A DNA stretch of 64,000 nt, from positions 1 to 64,000 of the forward strand of contig CAWHLA010000010.1 of NCBI GenBank assembly GCA_963830065.1, in the 5' to 3' direction. The stretch comes from JACCZR01 sp963830065 (GTDB lineage: Bacteria; Actinomycetota; Thermoleophilia; Solirubrobacterales; Thermoleophilaceae). The notes beneath the pieces were generated by a model. It searched no databases and was not told the origin of the DNA. It saw only the letters and a list, made by a program, of their open reading frames with translations. This document shows positions 7,345-17,392 of this stretch, in pieces (within the stretch, counting starts at the first letter, position 1; every line of letters starts with the position of its first letter). The translations under genes and the position numbers were made by a program.

Positions 7345-8079
7345 CTAGAACCCACGCGGGTGCCGGGCGGTGTAGCCGCGCGGCGAGCGCATCCTCTTCG
7401 ACCAGCGGGTGCCGGTCCGCTTGCGGGCGCTTGTGTCGAACCGCAGCCCGGCCACGACCATGTAGGCGTGCCCGCTGTTGGCGCGCGTGGTGATCCACTT
7501 GCCCCGCCCGGGCTTGCCGTAGGACATGAACCCGGTCGAGTCCAGCGAGCGCCCGAGCATGCGGCCGCCCTTCAGCGCATAGGAGACCGAACCGGAGCAG
7601 TCGTAGCCGCTCGACTCGCCGTCGCCGTGCCCGCCGCCGTAGACGTAGGGCTTCTTGGCGATCTTGTTGGCCGCGGCGATCACCTGCTTGACGCGAGGGG
7701 GCGCCGAGGCCGGCGCGATGGCCAGGCCGTTGCGGATACGGGCCTTTGTGGGCGACGGAGCGGTGTCGTCCTGCGGAGACGCGGCGGCCGCGGCGCGCTT
7801 GATCAGGCGCGCGTCGGAGCGGATGACCACGCCGTTGACGCGAAGCTCCTTCTTGCGCTCGAAGCGCTTGACGTTGCGGACGGTGCCCCGGCCGAACTGG
7901 CCGTCGCGGGTCGTGCGGTAGCCGGCCTTGGTCAGGTACCGCTGGAGCGTCTTGACGTCGCTCCCCTCCATGCCGCGCTTGAGCGTGCGAGAGCCGTAGC
8001 GGGCAGCGTCGGCGGCGGGGGCGACCATGAAGGCCAGCAGCGCGCCGAGAACCAGCGCGAGGCGAATCGTTCGGGCCAT
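7345..8079 (-). CDS. Secreted peptidoglycan-binding NlpC/P60-type hydrolase
   Basis: The 244-residue protein has a signal peptide (1-~25, ending APAADA), a peptidoglycan-binding type 1 domain (~33-85, EGSDVKTLQRYLTKAGY and DGQFGRGTV) and an NlpC/P60-like C-terminal half. YDCSGSVSYAL places the catalytic Cys at 161, and NSGHAYMVVAG places the His near 204, so it is probably active on stem peptides or a related wall substrate. The spacing between Cys and His is short and the C-terminus is basic, so it may be a diverged member. A c-di-AMP riboswitch precedes it, as seen for wall hydrolases and resuscitation-promoting factors in other actinobacteria. Confidence 0.87.
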   Translation of the reverse strand: MARTIRLALVLGALLAFMVAPAADAARYGSRTLKRGMEGSDVKTLQRYLTKAGYRTTRDGQFGRGTVRNVKRFERKKELRVNGVVIRSDARLIKRAAAAASPQDDTAPSPTKARIRNGLAIAPASAPPRVKQVIAAANKIAKKPYVYGGGHGDGESSGYDCSGSVSYALKGGRMLGRSLDSTGFMSYGKPGRGKWITTRANSGHAYMVVAGLRFDTSARKRTGTRWSKRMRSPRGYTARHPRGF

Positions 8080-8100
8080 GATGTAGGCGAGTCCCTTTCT

Positions 8101-8236
8101 CTTCTCGTGCCTACGGGGTTAGCTGACGGGCTCGCGCTGAAGAGATCGCGCTACGCCGGAACAACCGGCGATTCGCCCCACCTGCATGGTTCCCCCGCTC
8201 CCGTCCGCCGTGCGCGGAAGGGACTCGGCGTGGAGT
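8101..8236 (-). ncRNA. c-di-AMP (ydaO-yuaA) riboswitch
   Basis: Read on the minus strand, the leader contains the characteristic conserved blocks of this class in order: GGGGGAACCA (8187-8196), GGTGGGGCGAATCGCCGG (8165-8182) and GTCAGCTAACCCCGTAGGC (within 8109-8130). A variable stem lies between the last two. The riboswitch is normally OFF when c-di-AMP binds and controls wall hydrolases and osmotic genes. Its end lies about 20-30 nt before the start at 8079. Boundaries are approximate; the block order and sequence make the call strong. Confidence 0.88.
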
Positions 8237-8262
8237 TATGGAACCCGGCAGGTTACTCAAAG
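8235..8262 (-). promoter_or_regulatory. Candidate promoter of the riboswitch transcript
   Basis: On the minus strand CTTTGA (8257-8262), a 16 bp spacer and CATAAC (8235-8240) lie immediately upstream of the riboswitch. Both boxes are weak matches, so the call rests mainly on position. Confidence 0.3.
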
Positions 8263-8312
8263 TTCCGGCCGGGGCGCAAGCACGGGCCCGCTGAGCGCTC
8301 CGAGCGCGGTCT

Positions 8313-8318
8313 TATCCT
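8313..8318 (+). promoter_or_regulatory. Candidate -10 hexamer of the helicase gene
   Basis: TATCCT ends 7 nt before the GTG at 8326, again the leaderless arrangement. Confidence 0.45.
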
Positions 8319-8325
8319 CGATGGG

Positions 8326-10488
8326 GTGAGCACCGTGGCCGAGCCGGACAGCCTTCTCGAGGGTCTGAACGACCCCCAGCGCGAGGCCGTCCTGCACTCC
8401 GAGGGCCCGCTGCTCATCCTGGCCGGCGCCGGCTCGGGCAAGACCCGCGTCCTGACCCACCGCATCGCCCACCTGGTGGGCACGGGGCAGGCGCAGCCGG
8501 GCGAGATCCTGGCCATCACCTTCACCAACAAGGCGGCCAACGAGATGCGCGAGCGGGTGGGCTCCCTGGTGGGCCGCCGCTCGCGGGCCATGTGGGTCAT
8601 GACCTTCCACTCGGCGTGCGCGCGGATCCTGCGCGCGGAGGCCGAGCGCCTGGGCTACACCCGCAGCTTCACGATCTACGACGAGGCGGACTCGGTGCGG
8701 CTGGTCAAGAACTGCATCGAGGAGCTGGACATCGACCCCAAGCGCTTCCCGCCCCGCGGGATCAAGCGCCAGATCTCGGACGCCAAGAACCAGCTCCTGG
8801 ACGCCGAGGCCTACCGCCTGAAGGTCGACTCCTTCTTCGAGCAGACGGCGGCCGACGTCTACGAGCTCTACGAGCCCCGGCTGCACTCGGGCAACGCGAT
8901 GGACTTCGACGACCTGCTGTTCCGCTCGGTGAACCTGTTGGAGCTCTTCCCGGAGGTCCGCGACCGCTACCGCAACAGCTTCCGCCACGTCCTCGTCGAC
9001 GAGTACCAGGACACCAACCGGGCCCAGTACCGCTGGCTCCAGCTCTTGGCCGAGGAGCACCGCAACCTGTGCGTGGTCGGAGACGACGACCAGTCGATCT
9101 ACCGCTTCCGCGGTGCCGACATCCGCAACATCCTCGACTTCCAGGACCACTTCCCCGACGCCCACACGGTCAAGCTGGAGCAGAACTACCGCTCTACGCA
9201 GACCATCCTGTCGGCGGCCAACGGGGTGATCGCGCACAACCGCGGCCGGATGGAGAAGGCTCTGTGGAGCGACCTGGGCGAGGGCGACCCGGTGCACGTG
9301 CGCGAGCTGGAGGACGACCGGGCCGAGGCGCGCTTCGTCGTGGCCGAGATGGAGCGCCACGTTGACGCGGGCGGCTCGCGCGACGACGTGGCCGTCTTCT
9401 ACCGGACCAACGGCCAGTCGCGGGTCATGGAGGATGAGCTGCGCAAGCGCGAGACCGCCTACCAGGTGATCGGGGGCCCGCGGTTTTACGACCGCGCGGA
9501 GATCAAGGACGCGCTCGCCTACCTGACCCTGTTGAACAACCCCCAGGACACCGTGGCCTTCGGGCGGGTGGTCAACTCGCCGAAGCGAGGGATCGGCGAC
9601 ACCTCCCAGGCCCGGATCATCGGTTACGCCAACACCATCGGCGAGCCGGTGTTCGACGTGGCTGCAGCGCCCGAGGCAATCCCGAACCTGGGGTCGGCGG
9701 CGGTGAAGGCGGTCGGCCGCTTCATGTCAACCATGGAGCGGCTGCGTGAGCGCGCCGACGACGCGTCGGTGGGCGACCTGCTGCAGGAGACGCTCGAGGA
9801 GACCGGCTATCTCGAGGCCCTGGAGGCCGAGCGCACGATCGAGGCCCAGGGCCGGCTGGAGAACCTCGAAGAGCTCGTGGGCGGCGCCCGGGAGTACGAG
9901 GCAACCGCGGACGAGCCGTCGATCGAGGACTACCTCCACAGCCTCGCGCTCTTCTCCCAGCAGGACGACCTGCGCGACGACGAGGGGACGGTCACCCTCA
10001 TGACGCTTCACAACGCCAAGGGCCTGGAGTTCGAGATCGTGTTCATGGTCGGCTGCGAGGACGGCGTGTTCCCGCACTCGCGTGCCGTGGAGTCGGGCGA
10101 CCTCGAAGAAGAGCGGCGGCTCTGCTACGTCGGCATGACCAGGGCCAAGCGCCAGCTGTACGTGACCCACGCCCGCACGCGGGTGATGTACGGAGGGCGC
10201 GACTTCAACCTGCCCAGCCGCTTCATCGCCGAGATCCCCGCCGATTTGACCGATGCCCAGGAGCAGTTCACCGGCCGTCAGGCGGTGACCTCGTGGGAGA
10301 CCACCTCACCCGCGCCGGCTCCCACCGGTGGTGGGAGCTTCGCCACCGGCGACGACGTGGTGCACGCCCGCTTCGGCGAAGGGGTGATCATCGGGTCCTT
10401 CGGCGACCAGGTGACGGTCCGCTTTGCCGAGGACGGCTCGGAGCGCACCCTGATGGCCGACTACGCGCCGTTGAAGAAGCGGGGCTGA
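8326..10488 (+). CDS. pcrA: ATP-dependent DNA helicase, UvrD/PcrA type
   Basis: This 720-residue superfamily 1A helicase unwinds DNA 3'-5' in repair and in clearing replication and transcription conflicts. The Q motif LNDPQREAV (14-22), Walker A GAGSGKT, motif II DEYQ, motif III VVGDDDQSIYRFRGAD, motif IV LEQNYRST, motif V TLHNAKGLEFEIVF and motif VI EERRLCYVGMTRAK are all intact. The C-terminal ~50 residues (GDDVVHARFGEGVIIGSFGDQVTVRF) match the Tudor-like RNA-polymerase-binding domain of PcrA/UvrD. The GTG at 8326 was chosen because the Q motif follows promptly and a -10 box lies 7 nt upstream; a GTG at 8335 is possible. The stop overlaps the folD start by 1 nt. Confidence 0.94.
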   Translation: MSTVAEPDSLLEGLNDPQREAVLHSEGPLLILAGAGSGKTRVLTHRIAHLVGTGQAQPGEILAITFTNKAANEMRERVGSLVGRRSRAMWVMTFHSACARILRAEAERLGYTRSFTIYDEADSVRLVKNCIEELDIDPKRFPPRGIKRQISDAKNQLLDAEAYRLKVDSFFEQTAADVYELYEPRLHSGNAMDFDDLLFRSVNLLELFPEVRDRYRNSFRHVLVDEYQDTNRAQYRWLQLLAEEHRNLCVVGDDDQSIYRFRGADIRNILDFQDHFPDAHTVKLEQNYRSTQTILSAANGVIAHNRGRMEKALWSDLGEGDPVHVRELEDDRAEARFVVAEMERHVDAGGSRDDVAVFYRTNGQSRVMEDELRKRETAYQVIGGPRFYDRAEIKDALAYLTLLNNPQDTVAFGRVVNSPKRGIGDTSQARIIGYANTIGEPVFDVAAAPEAIPNLGSAAVKAVGRFMSTMERLRERADDASVGDLLQETLEETGYLEALEAERTIEAQGRLENLEELVGGAREYEATADEPSIEDYLHSLALFSQQDDLRDDEGTVTLMTLHNAKGLEFEIVFMVGCEDGVFPHSRAVESGDLEEERRLCYVGMTRAKRQLYVTHARTRVMYGGRDFNLPSRFIAEIPADLTDAQEQFTGRQAVTSWETTSPAPAPTGGGSFATGDDVVHARFGEGVIIGSFGDQVTVRFAEDGSERTLMADYAPLKKRG

Positions 10489-11324
10489 TGGCAGCCCAGC
10501 TGATCGACGGCAAGGCAGTCGCCGCCGCAGTGCGCGAGCGGGTGGCCGAGGAGGTAGCGGGGCTGTCGGTTCCGCCCGGGCTGGCCACCGTGCTGGTAGG
10601 CGACGACCCGGCCTCGGCGGTCTACGTGCGCATGAAGCGCGAGGACTCGGCCCAGGTTGGGATCGAGTCCTTCCACCACGAGCCCGCGCCCGACGAGCTG
10701 GAGGACCTTCTCGACGAGCTCAACCACGACCCGCGCGTCAACGGCATCCTGCTCCAGCTCCCCCTCCCCGACGGGCTCGACGACGCCGAGATGACCGCCC
10801 TCATCGATCCCCGCAAGGACGTGGACGGGCTGACCCCGCTCAGTGCCGGGCTGCTCGCACAGGGCCGTCCCGGACTGGTGCCGTGCACCCCGGCCGGGGT
10901 GATGGAGCTCCTCACCTACGCCGGCGTCGAGCTCGAGGGCGCCGAGGCGGTGGTGGTGGGGCGCTCGCAGCTGGTTGGCAAGCCGCTCGCGGCTCTCTTG
11001 CTGGCCGCCAACGCCACCGTGACCCACTGCCACTCGCGCACGCGCGACCTGGCTGCCACCTGCCGCCGCGCCGACGTGCTGATCGCCGCGGCGGGCTCGC
11101 CCAGGCTGGTCACGGCCGACATGGTGGGGGAGGGGGCGACCGTGATCGACGTGGGCACCAACCGCACCGAATCCGGCCTGACCGGCGACGTCGACTTCGA
11201 CGCCGTCGCGGAGGTGGCGGGCGCGATCACGCCGGTGCCCGGCGGGGTCGGGCCGATGACCCGAGCGATGCTGCTCGTCAACACCGTCGCCGCCGCGAAG
11301 GCACAGCTCGAGGTCGTACCCTGA
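10488..11324 (+). CDS. folD: Bifunctional methylenetetrahydrofolate dehydrogenase / cyclohydrolase
   Basis: The 278-residue protein interconverts 5,10-methylene-THF and 10-formyl-THF, supplying one-carbon units. YVRMKRE carries the active-site Tyr and Lys, QLPLP and KDVDGL are family signatures, VVVGRSQLVGKPLA begins the NADP-binding site, and PVPGGVGPMT closes it. The ATG at 10488 overlaps the helicase stop by one base, so the two are co-transcribed. Length and motif order are normal. Two small membrane proteins follow in the same operon. Confidence 0.95.
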   Translation: MAAQLIDGKAVAAAVRERVAEEVAGLSVPPGLATVLVGDDPASAVYVRMKREDSAQVGIESFHHEPAPDELEDLLDELNHDPRVNGILLQLPLPDGLDDAEMTALIDPRKDVDGLTPLSAGLLAQGRPGLVPCTPAGVMELLTYAGVELEGAEAVVVGRSQLVGKPLAALLLAANATVTHCHSRTRDLAATCRRADVLIAAAGSPRLVTADMVGEGATVIDVGTNRTESGLTGDVDFDAVAEVAGAITPVPGGVGPMTRAMLLVNTVAAAKAQLEVVP

Positions 11325-11329
11325 GCGCC

Positions 11330-11875
11330 GTGGATCTGCGGCGCCTACGCGCGGGGGAGTTCATCGCCGGGTTCTCGGGGCTCCTCCTGCTGATCTCCCT
11401 GTTCCTGCCCTGGTACGCGCACGACGTGGCCACGTCGTTCGCGGGCTCCCTCGACCTGGAGTCCCAGAACGCCTTCCAAGCGCTCGCGGTTGCCGACCTG
11501 ATCCTGCTGGTCATCGCCTTTGCCGCGATCGGGCTCCCGATCGTCACGGCGGCTGAGAAGACGGTCGCCGTGCCGCTCACCTGGGCGAGCCTGCTGAACC
11601 TGACCTCGCTGGTGGCGATGGTGCTGGTGCTCGTTCACCTCGGAGCCTCGCCGGAGCCCGCTCAGAGCGTGGCGCCCGAGGTGCGCCGCTCGGTGGAGAC
11701 GAGCACTACCGGAGGCATCTACCTCGCGCTGTTGGCGTCCATCGGGATCTTCGTCGGCACGCTGCTGGCCATGCGCGACGAGAGGCTCAGCACGCGCGGG
11801 CACCTCACCGACTCCACCGGCCGGCCCGTCGAGGCCGCGCCCGAGCCGGAACTGCTCTCGCCGCCGTCGCAATGA
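11330..11875 (+). CDS. Membrane protein of unknown function, four helices
   Basis: The GTG at 11330, 5 nt after the folD stop, starts a 181-residue protein (VDLRRLRAGEF). It has four hydrophobic segments: FIAGFSGLLLLISLFLPWY, FQALAVADLILLVIAFAAIGL, LTWASLLNLTSLVAMVLVLVHL and GGIYLALLASIGIFVGTLLAM. The first carries a W-Y pair after a proline, also seen in the next gene. The C-terminal ~35 residues are polar and disordered. I do not recognise the family. The stop overlaps the next start as ATGA. Confidence 0.75.
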   Translation: MDLRRLRAGEFIAGFSGLLLLISLFLPWYAHDVATSFAGSLDLESQNAFQALAVADLILLVIAFAAIGLPIVTAAEKTVAVPLTWASLLNLTSLVAMVLVLVHLGASPEPAQSVAPEVRRSVETSTTGGIYLALLASIGIFVGTLLAMRDERLSTRGHLTDSTGRPVEAAPEPELLSPPSQ

Positions 11876-12426
11876 GCTTCGAGCGTCTCAACCGGTGGGA
11901 CTGGGTGGCGCTGCTCGCGGCGCTGGCCCTGCTGTTCACGATGGGGGTCGACTGGTACAGCACGGTCCAGGGGGAGGAGGCGCGCCGGATCGAGCGCATC
12001 GAGGACCCCAACGCGGGCGCCAGCGGGCAGATCGGCCGCGAGGTCGAGGAGCGCGCCGCCGAGCGCGCCGAGGGGGCCGAGCGCAATGCGGTCCAGCCGC
12101 TGGCGTTCGTCGACGCGATCATCCTCGTCCTCCTGTTCGCGACGGTCGCCTTCACGGCCGTGGCCGCGGTCGCGCGGGCGACCAGTCGGCGCTTCGACCC
12201 GCCGGCCACGCCCAGCGCCGCGGCGGCCGTCACCGCGGCGGTGGCGGCTCTGCTGGTCGCGTACCGGATCGTGCAGCAGCCGGGCTCGGACCTGGCCACC
12301 ACGATCAAGGCGGGCGTCCCGCTGACGCTGGTCGCCCTGGGGGTGATCGCGTACGCGTCGTCCCGGGCGCTCAAGCTCGAGGAGGAGGGCACCGCCTTCC
12401 GGGCGGTGGAGGCCCCGGCCGCTTGA
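11872..12426 (+). CDS. Membrane protein of unknown function, paired with upstream gene
   Basis: This 184-residue protein has four hydrophobic segments (WVALLAALALLFTMGVDWY, FVDAIILVLLFATVAFTAVAAV, TPSAAAAVTAAVAALLVAYRI, PLTLVALGVIAYASSRAL). Between the first two is a charged, probably coiled-coil, extracytoplasmic loop (EEARRIERIEDP...REVEERAAERAEGAERN). The architecture mirrors the upstream gene, with a W-Y motif after helix 1, so the two may be diverged paralogues or partners. It overlaps that gene by ATGA and is the last gene of the helicase-folD operon. Function is unknown. Confidence 0.75.
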   Translation: MSFERLNRWDWVALLAALALLFTMGVDWYSTVQGEEARRIERIEDPNAGASGQIGREVEERAAERAEGAERNAVQPLAFVDAIILVLLFATVAFTAVAAVARATSRRFDPPATPSAAAAVTAAVAALLVAYRIVQQPGSDLATTIKAGVPLTLVALGVIAYASSRALKLEEEGTAFRAVEAPAA

Positions 12427-12456
12427 CCGGCCTGGCGCCGGGCGCTGAGCGGTGCG

Positions 12457-12549
12457 ATGAGTTCGAGGTCGGCGGACGTCGAGGTCCGCGAGGGCGAGCG
12501 CACGATCGGCGTGGGCACTCATGAGCGGCGGGTGGTCGAGCGCGGCTGA
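12457..12549 (+). pseudogene. Possible remnant of a hotdog-fold thioesterase
   Basis: A short frame encodes VEVREGERTIGVGTHERRVV. This resembles the last strand of FlK-like thioesterases, where a GEGTHER-type motif is followed by a hydrophobic VV. No complete upstream domain is found in any frame, although EFEV in an adjacent frame could belong to the same relic. It lies in the 139 bp gap between two convergent genes. The identification rests on one motif and is tentative. Confidence 0.25.
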
Positions 12550-12565
12550 GCCGTGCGGCGGGGGG

Positions 12566-13783
12566 CTAGGCCCCCCACCGCAGCGGCAGGCGGTCCAGCC
12601 CGTAGACGCCCTGCACCGAGCCGAACTCCGGCTCGCCGTCGAGCGTCAGGCCGGGCATCCGCTCCGCGTAGAAGCGCAGACCCTCCTGCATCTCGGCCTG
12701 GGCCAGGTTCGCGCCGAGGCAGTAGTGCGGGCCGGCACCGAAGGTGAGCGGCTTGCCCAGGTCGCGCGGCGCGGTGATGTCGAAGCCGGGGTCGGCGCCG
12801 TCGCGGTTCGCCGAGGCGGCGGCCACCATCACCACGGTCCCCTCGGGGAACAGGACGTCGCGGAACTCGATGTCCTCGAGCGCGATCCGGGCGGTGAACG
12901 GCGTGATCGGCTCCACCCTCAGCGACTCCCATACCGCCGCAGGCGCCAGCTCGGGGTCGGCCCGCAGGGCCTCCCACTGCTCGGGGTGCTCGGCGAACAG
13001 GCGTAGGGCCTGGGCGAGCTGGGACTGGGTGGTGTCCACGCCGCCCACCAGGACGTTGAGGACGAGGTTGATCAGCTCGTCGTCGTCTAGCCGGTCGCCT
13101 TCGTAGCGCGCCGCGAGCAGCGTGGAGATGAGGTCGTCGCGGGGGTCGTCGCGGCGGTGCTCGAGCAGCTCCGCGGCCCAGTCGTAGAACTCCTGCACCG
13201 CCTCCTCGATCTGAGGGCGCTGCTCCATCAGGGCGGTGGCGTCGAACTGGCGCTGGATCCAGTCCGACCAGTGGTGCAGCCGGGGCGCGTCCTCCAGCGG
13301 CGCGCCCATCACCGTGGCGATGACCATCGAGGGGTAGGCCTTGGCGAAGGTGTCGACGAACTCGCAGCTGCTCGCGCCGTCCAGCTGCGCCCACAGGCCA
13401 TCGAGGATCTCGCGCATCGCCGGCCGCCAGCGGTTGGCCGCGCGGGGCGTGAACGACGGGTTGACCAGGTTGCGCAGCCGGCTGTGGTCCTCCCCGTTGA
13501 GGTGGAGGATGTTGCGACGGATCTCCTCGGCCAGCGGCCCCTCGTCGATCTGGAAGATCTCGGCGATCTTCAGGCCCGGGAAGGTGGCCGACCGGGTGCG
13601 CAGGAAGAACGCACACGACTCGCGGTCGAGCACGGCGTACCCGAGCGGCACCTTGGCCAGCCAGTCCCGCTCGCGCAGGTCGGCCAGCACTTGGTGGAAG
13701 CGGGGGCCGCGCAGCGTCGGGTCGTCGTAGGGCAGGACGGGCGGGTCGAGCTCGTCGACCGGCGTGACGGCCGCGGTGCTCAC
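12566..13783 (-). CDS. Cytochrome P450
   Basis: The 405-residue soluble P450 starts at GTG 13783, giving VSTAAVTPVDELDPP. The I-helix oxygen-activation motif is GGVDTT (247-252), the K-helix ExxR is ESLR (286-289), and the haem-binding loop FGAGPHYCLGANLAQAE places the cysteine ligand at 355. This is a normal bacterial class I P450 that would need a separate ferredoxin and reductase, neither of which is adjacent. The substrate is unknown. The start overlaps the stop of the upstream membrane gene by 4 nt (GTGA), so they form a two-gene operon. Confidence 0.93.
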   Translation of the reverse strand: MSTAAVTPVDELDPPVLPYDDPTLRGPRFHQVLADLRERDWLAKVPLGYAVLDRESCAFFLRTRSATFPGLKIAEIFQIDEGPLAEEIRRNILHLNGEDHSRLRNLVNPSFTPRAANRWRPAMREILDGLWAQLDGASSCEFVDTFAKAYPSMVIATVMGAPLEDAPRLHHWSDWIQRQFDATALMEQRPQIEEAVQEFYDWAAELLEHRRDDPRDDLISTLLAARYEGDRLDDDELINLVLNVLVGGVDTTQSQLAQALRLFAEHPEQWEALRADPELAPAAVWESLRVEPITPFTARIALEDIEFRDVLFPEGTVVMVAAASANRDGADPGFDITAPRDLGKPLTFGAGPHYCLGANLAQAEMQEGLRFYAERMPGLTLDGEPEFGSVQGVYGLDRLPLRWGA

Positions 13784-14223
13784 GCTGCCACCGCCGGCCG
13801 CTGCACCCGGCCGGCCAGCACCCAGCATGCGAGCGAGACGCCCACCAGCGTCCCGTCCACCAGGAACGTGACGAGGTACATGAAGTCGTCGCGGTGGAAG
13901 ACGAAGAAGCCCAGCGCGGGGACCGAGGAGGCGATCTTCCCGGCGGCCAGGACGAGGATCAGCGGCCGATATCGCGCCACGTCGGTGGACACCACGGCGG
14001 CGATGCCGGTGATGACCACCATGTAGGCGAACGACAGCGCCACCCACAGCTTCTGCTCGGAAGCCGGCCCGTCGCTGAACCCGCCGATCGCGCCGCCGAC
14101 ATCGTCGAGCGTGCCGATGACCCCGTCCGGCGCGACCAGGAACAGGACTCCGCTGAACGCGAACGCCACGACGAGCGCGCGCATCACGAGCACAACCGTC
14201 CGCTCGGCCTGGCCAGGGCTCAC
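13780..14223 (-). CDS. Small membrane protein upstream of the P450
   Basis: This 147-residue protein has about four hydrophobic helices (VLVMRALVVAFAFSGVLFLVA, LWVALSFAYMVVITGIAAVV, PLILVLAAGKIASSVPALGFFVF, YLVTFLVDGTLVGVSLACWVL). The family is not recognised. It is translationally coupled to the P450 gene (GTGA overlap), which suggests the two act in one pathway, possibly with a membrane-associated or lipid substrate. That link is inference from context only. Confidence 0.75.
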   Translation of the reverse strand: MSPGQAERTVVLVMRALVVAFAFSGVLFLVAPDGVIGTLDDVGGAIGGFSDGPASEQKLWVALSFAYMVVITGIAAVVSTDVARYRPLILVLAAGKIASSVPALGFFVFHRDDFMYLVTFLVDGTLVGVSLACWVLAGRVQRPAVAA

Positions 14224-14273
14224 GGGCGGATCCTAACCCGCCCCCGGACCGCCGCGGTTGCGCGCGGGCTACC

Positions 14274-14279
14274 TAGAAT
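14274..14279 (+). promoter_or_regulatory. Candidate -10 hexamer of gatCAB
   Basis: TAGAAT ends 7 nt before the GTG at 14287, the best -10 match in the window and in the leaderless position. Confidence 0.55.
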
Positions 14280-14286
14280 CGCCCTC

Positions 14287-14572
14287 GTGATCGACCGTGA
14301 GCAGGTTCTACACGTCGCCCGCCTGGCGCGGCTGCAGGCTGACCGAGGACGAGGTCGAGCGGATGACCGGGGAGCTGGGGGACATCCTCCAGCACGTCGA
14401 GGCCATCCAGGCGCTCGACCTCGACGACGTCGAGCCCACCACCCACGTGGCCCCGCTGGAGAACGTGCTGCGACCCGACGAGCCGCGCGAGAGCTGGCCT
14501 CGCGAGCGGGTGCTGGAGGGCGCCCCGGACGCCTCCGACGACGGCTTCCGCGTCCCGAGCCCAGGCGGATGA
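14287..14572 (+). CDS. gatC: Asp/Glu-tRNA amidotransferase subunit C (apparent +1 frameshift)
   Basis: The true start is GTG 14287, giving MIDREQVLHVARLARL as in GatC. After CGG-CTG-CAG an extra G at 14337/14338 throws the frame. Removing it restores ARLQ-LTEDEVERMTGELGDILQHVEA...DLDDVEPTTHV, the rest of a normal ~94-residue GatC. The span of 286 nt is one base over a multiple of three. A second GTG at 14297 opens the downstream frame but gives a wrong N-terminus. GatC is needed to assemble GatCAB, and gatA and gatB are intact, so a sequencing insertion is more likely than a dead gene. The stop overlaps gatA by ATGA. Confidence 0.85.
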
Positions 14573-15976
14573 GCACGGAGCTCCTCGATCTGACGGCGAC
14601 TCAGGCCGTTGCGCACGTACGCGCCGGCGAGCTCTCGCCGGCCGAGCTGTTCGAGACCTACCGCGGTCGAGCCCACGCCGAGGAGCTCGGGGCGTTCCTG
14701 TGGGTAGCCGAGACCGCGCCTGACACCGCGACGGACGCCCCCCTGGGCGGGGTCCCCCTCGCCGTGAAGGACCTGTTCTGCGTCGAGGGCGTTCCCAGCG
14801 CCGCGGCGTCGCGCATCCTCGAGGGCCACCGGCCGGCCTACACCGCCACCAGCGTCCGCAAGCTGGCCGAGGCCGGTGCGCCGATGCTCGGCAAGACCAA
14901 CATGGACGAGTTCGCGATGGGCTCGTCGAACGAGAACTCTGGCTTCCGCCCGGTCAAGAACCCGTGGGACCGCGCGCGCGTGCCCGGAGGCTCGAGCGGC
15001 GGGTCGGCGGCCGCGGTGGCGGCGGGTCTGGCGCCGTGGGCGATCGGCACCGACACCGGTGGCTCGATCCGCCAGCCCGCCTCGCTGTGCGGGGTGGTGG
15101 GCCTCAAGCCCACCTACGGGGCGGTGTCCCGCTACGGGATGATCGCGTTCGCCTCCTCCCTGGACCAGGCCGGCCCGCTCACGCGGGATGTCAAAGACGC
15201 CGCGCTGCTGTTCTCCCACATGGTCGGCCGCGACCCGTGCGACTCGACATCGTTGGACTTCCCAGGAGTGCTGGGTGAGCCGACGGCCGAGCGCTTGGAC
15301 GGCATTCGCTTCGGCCTCCCCGCGAACCTCACCGAAAGCGGCATCGAGCCTGGCGTGCGCGACGTCTTCGAGGCGACGGTGAAGCTCATCGAGGAGCTCG
15401 GCGGCGAGGTGGAGCAAATCGAGCTGCCCAACGCCGACCACGGGCTGTCGGCGTACTACCTGCTCGCGCCCGCGGAGGCCAGCGCCAACCTGGCTCGCTA
15501 CGACGGCGTGCGCTTCGGGATGCGCTCGGGCAACGGCGACCTTCTGAGCATGTACGAGGACACCCGCGGTGATGGCTTCGGCGACGAGGTCAAGCGCCGC
15601 ATCATGCTCGGCACCTACGCGCTGTCCTCGGGCTACTACGACGCCCTCTACGGCAAGGCCCAGCGGGTGAGGACCAAGATCGCCGAGGACTTCGCGAACG
15701 CGTACGAGAAGGTCGACGTGATCGTGACGCCGACCTCGCCCAGCGTCGCCTTCAAGCTCGGGGAGCGCACGGGGGACCCCTACTCGATGTACCTGTCCGA
15801 CTACTTCACGGTCCCCATGCCGCTAGCAGGCATACCCGCCCTCTCGATCCCGGCAGGCCTCAGCGAGGGGCTGCCGGTGGGGTTCCAGCTGGCCGGGCCC
15901 GCGTTCTCGGAGGGCAAGCTCCTCGATGCCGGCCACGCGCTGGAGAAGGCCATCGGGTTCGACGGGAGCCCCGCAC

Positions 15977-15984
<8 letters not shown>
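14569..15984 (+). CDS. gatA: Asp/Glu-tRNA amidotransferase subunit A
   Basis: This 471-residue amidase-signature protein releases ammonia from glutamine for GatB, which amidates misacylated Glu-tRNA(Gln) and/or Asp-tRNA(Asn). The catalytic triad is visible: K67 in AVKDLF, the cis-Ser at 142 in GGSSGGS, and the nucleophile Ser166 in TDTGGSIR. MLGKTNMDEFAMGSS and LKPTYGAVSRYG are GatA signatures. The ATG at 14569 overlaps the gatC stop, and the end overlaps gatB by 8 nt, so the three are co-translated. Confidence 0.96.
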
Positions 15985-17388
<1,404 letters not shown>

Positions 17389-17392
<4 letters not shown>

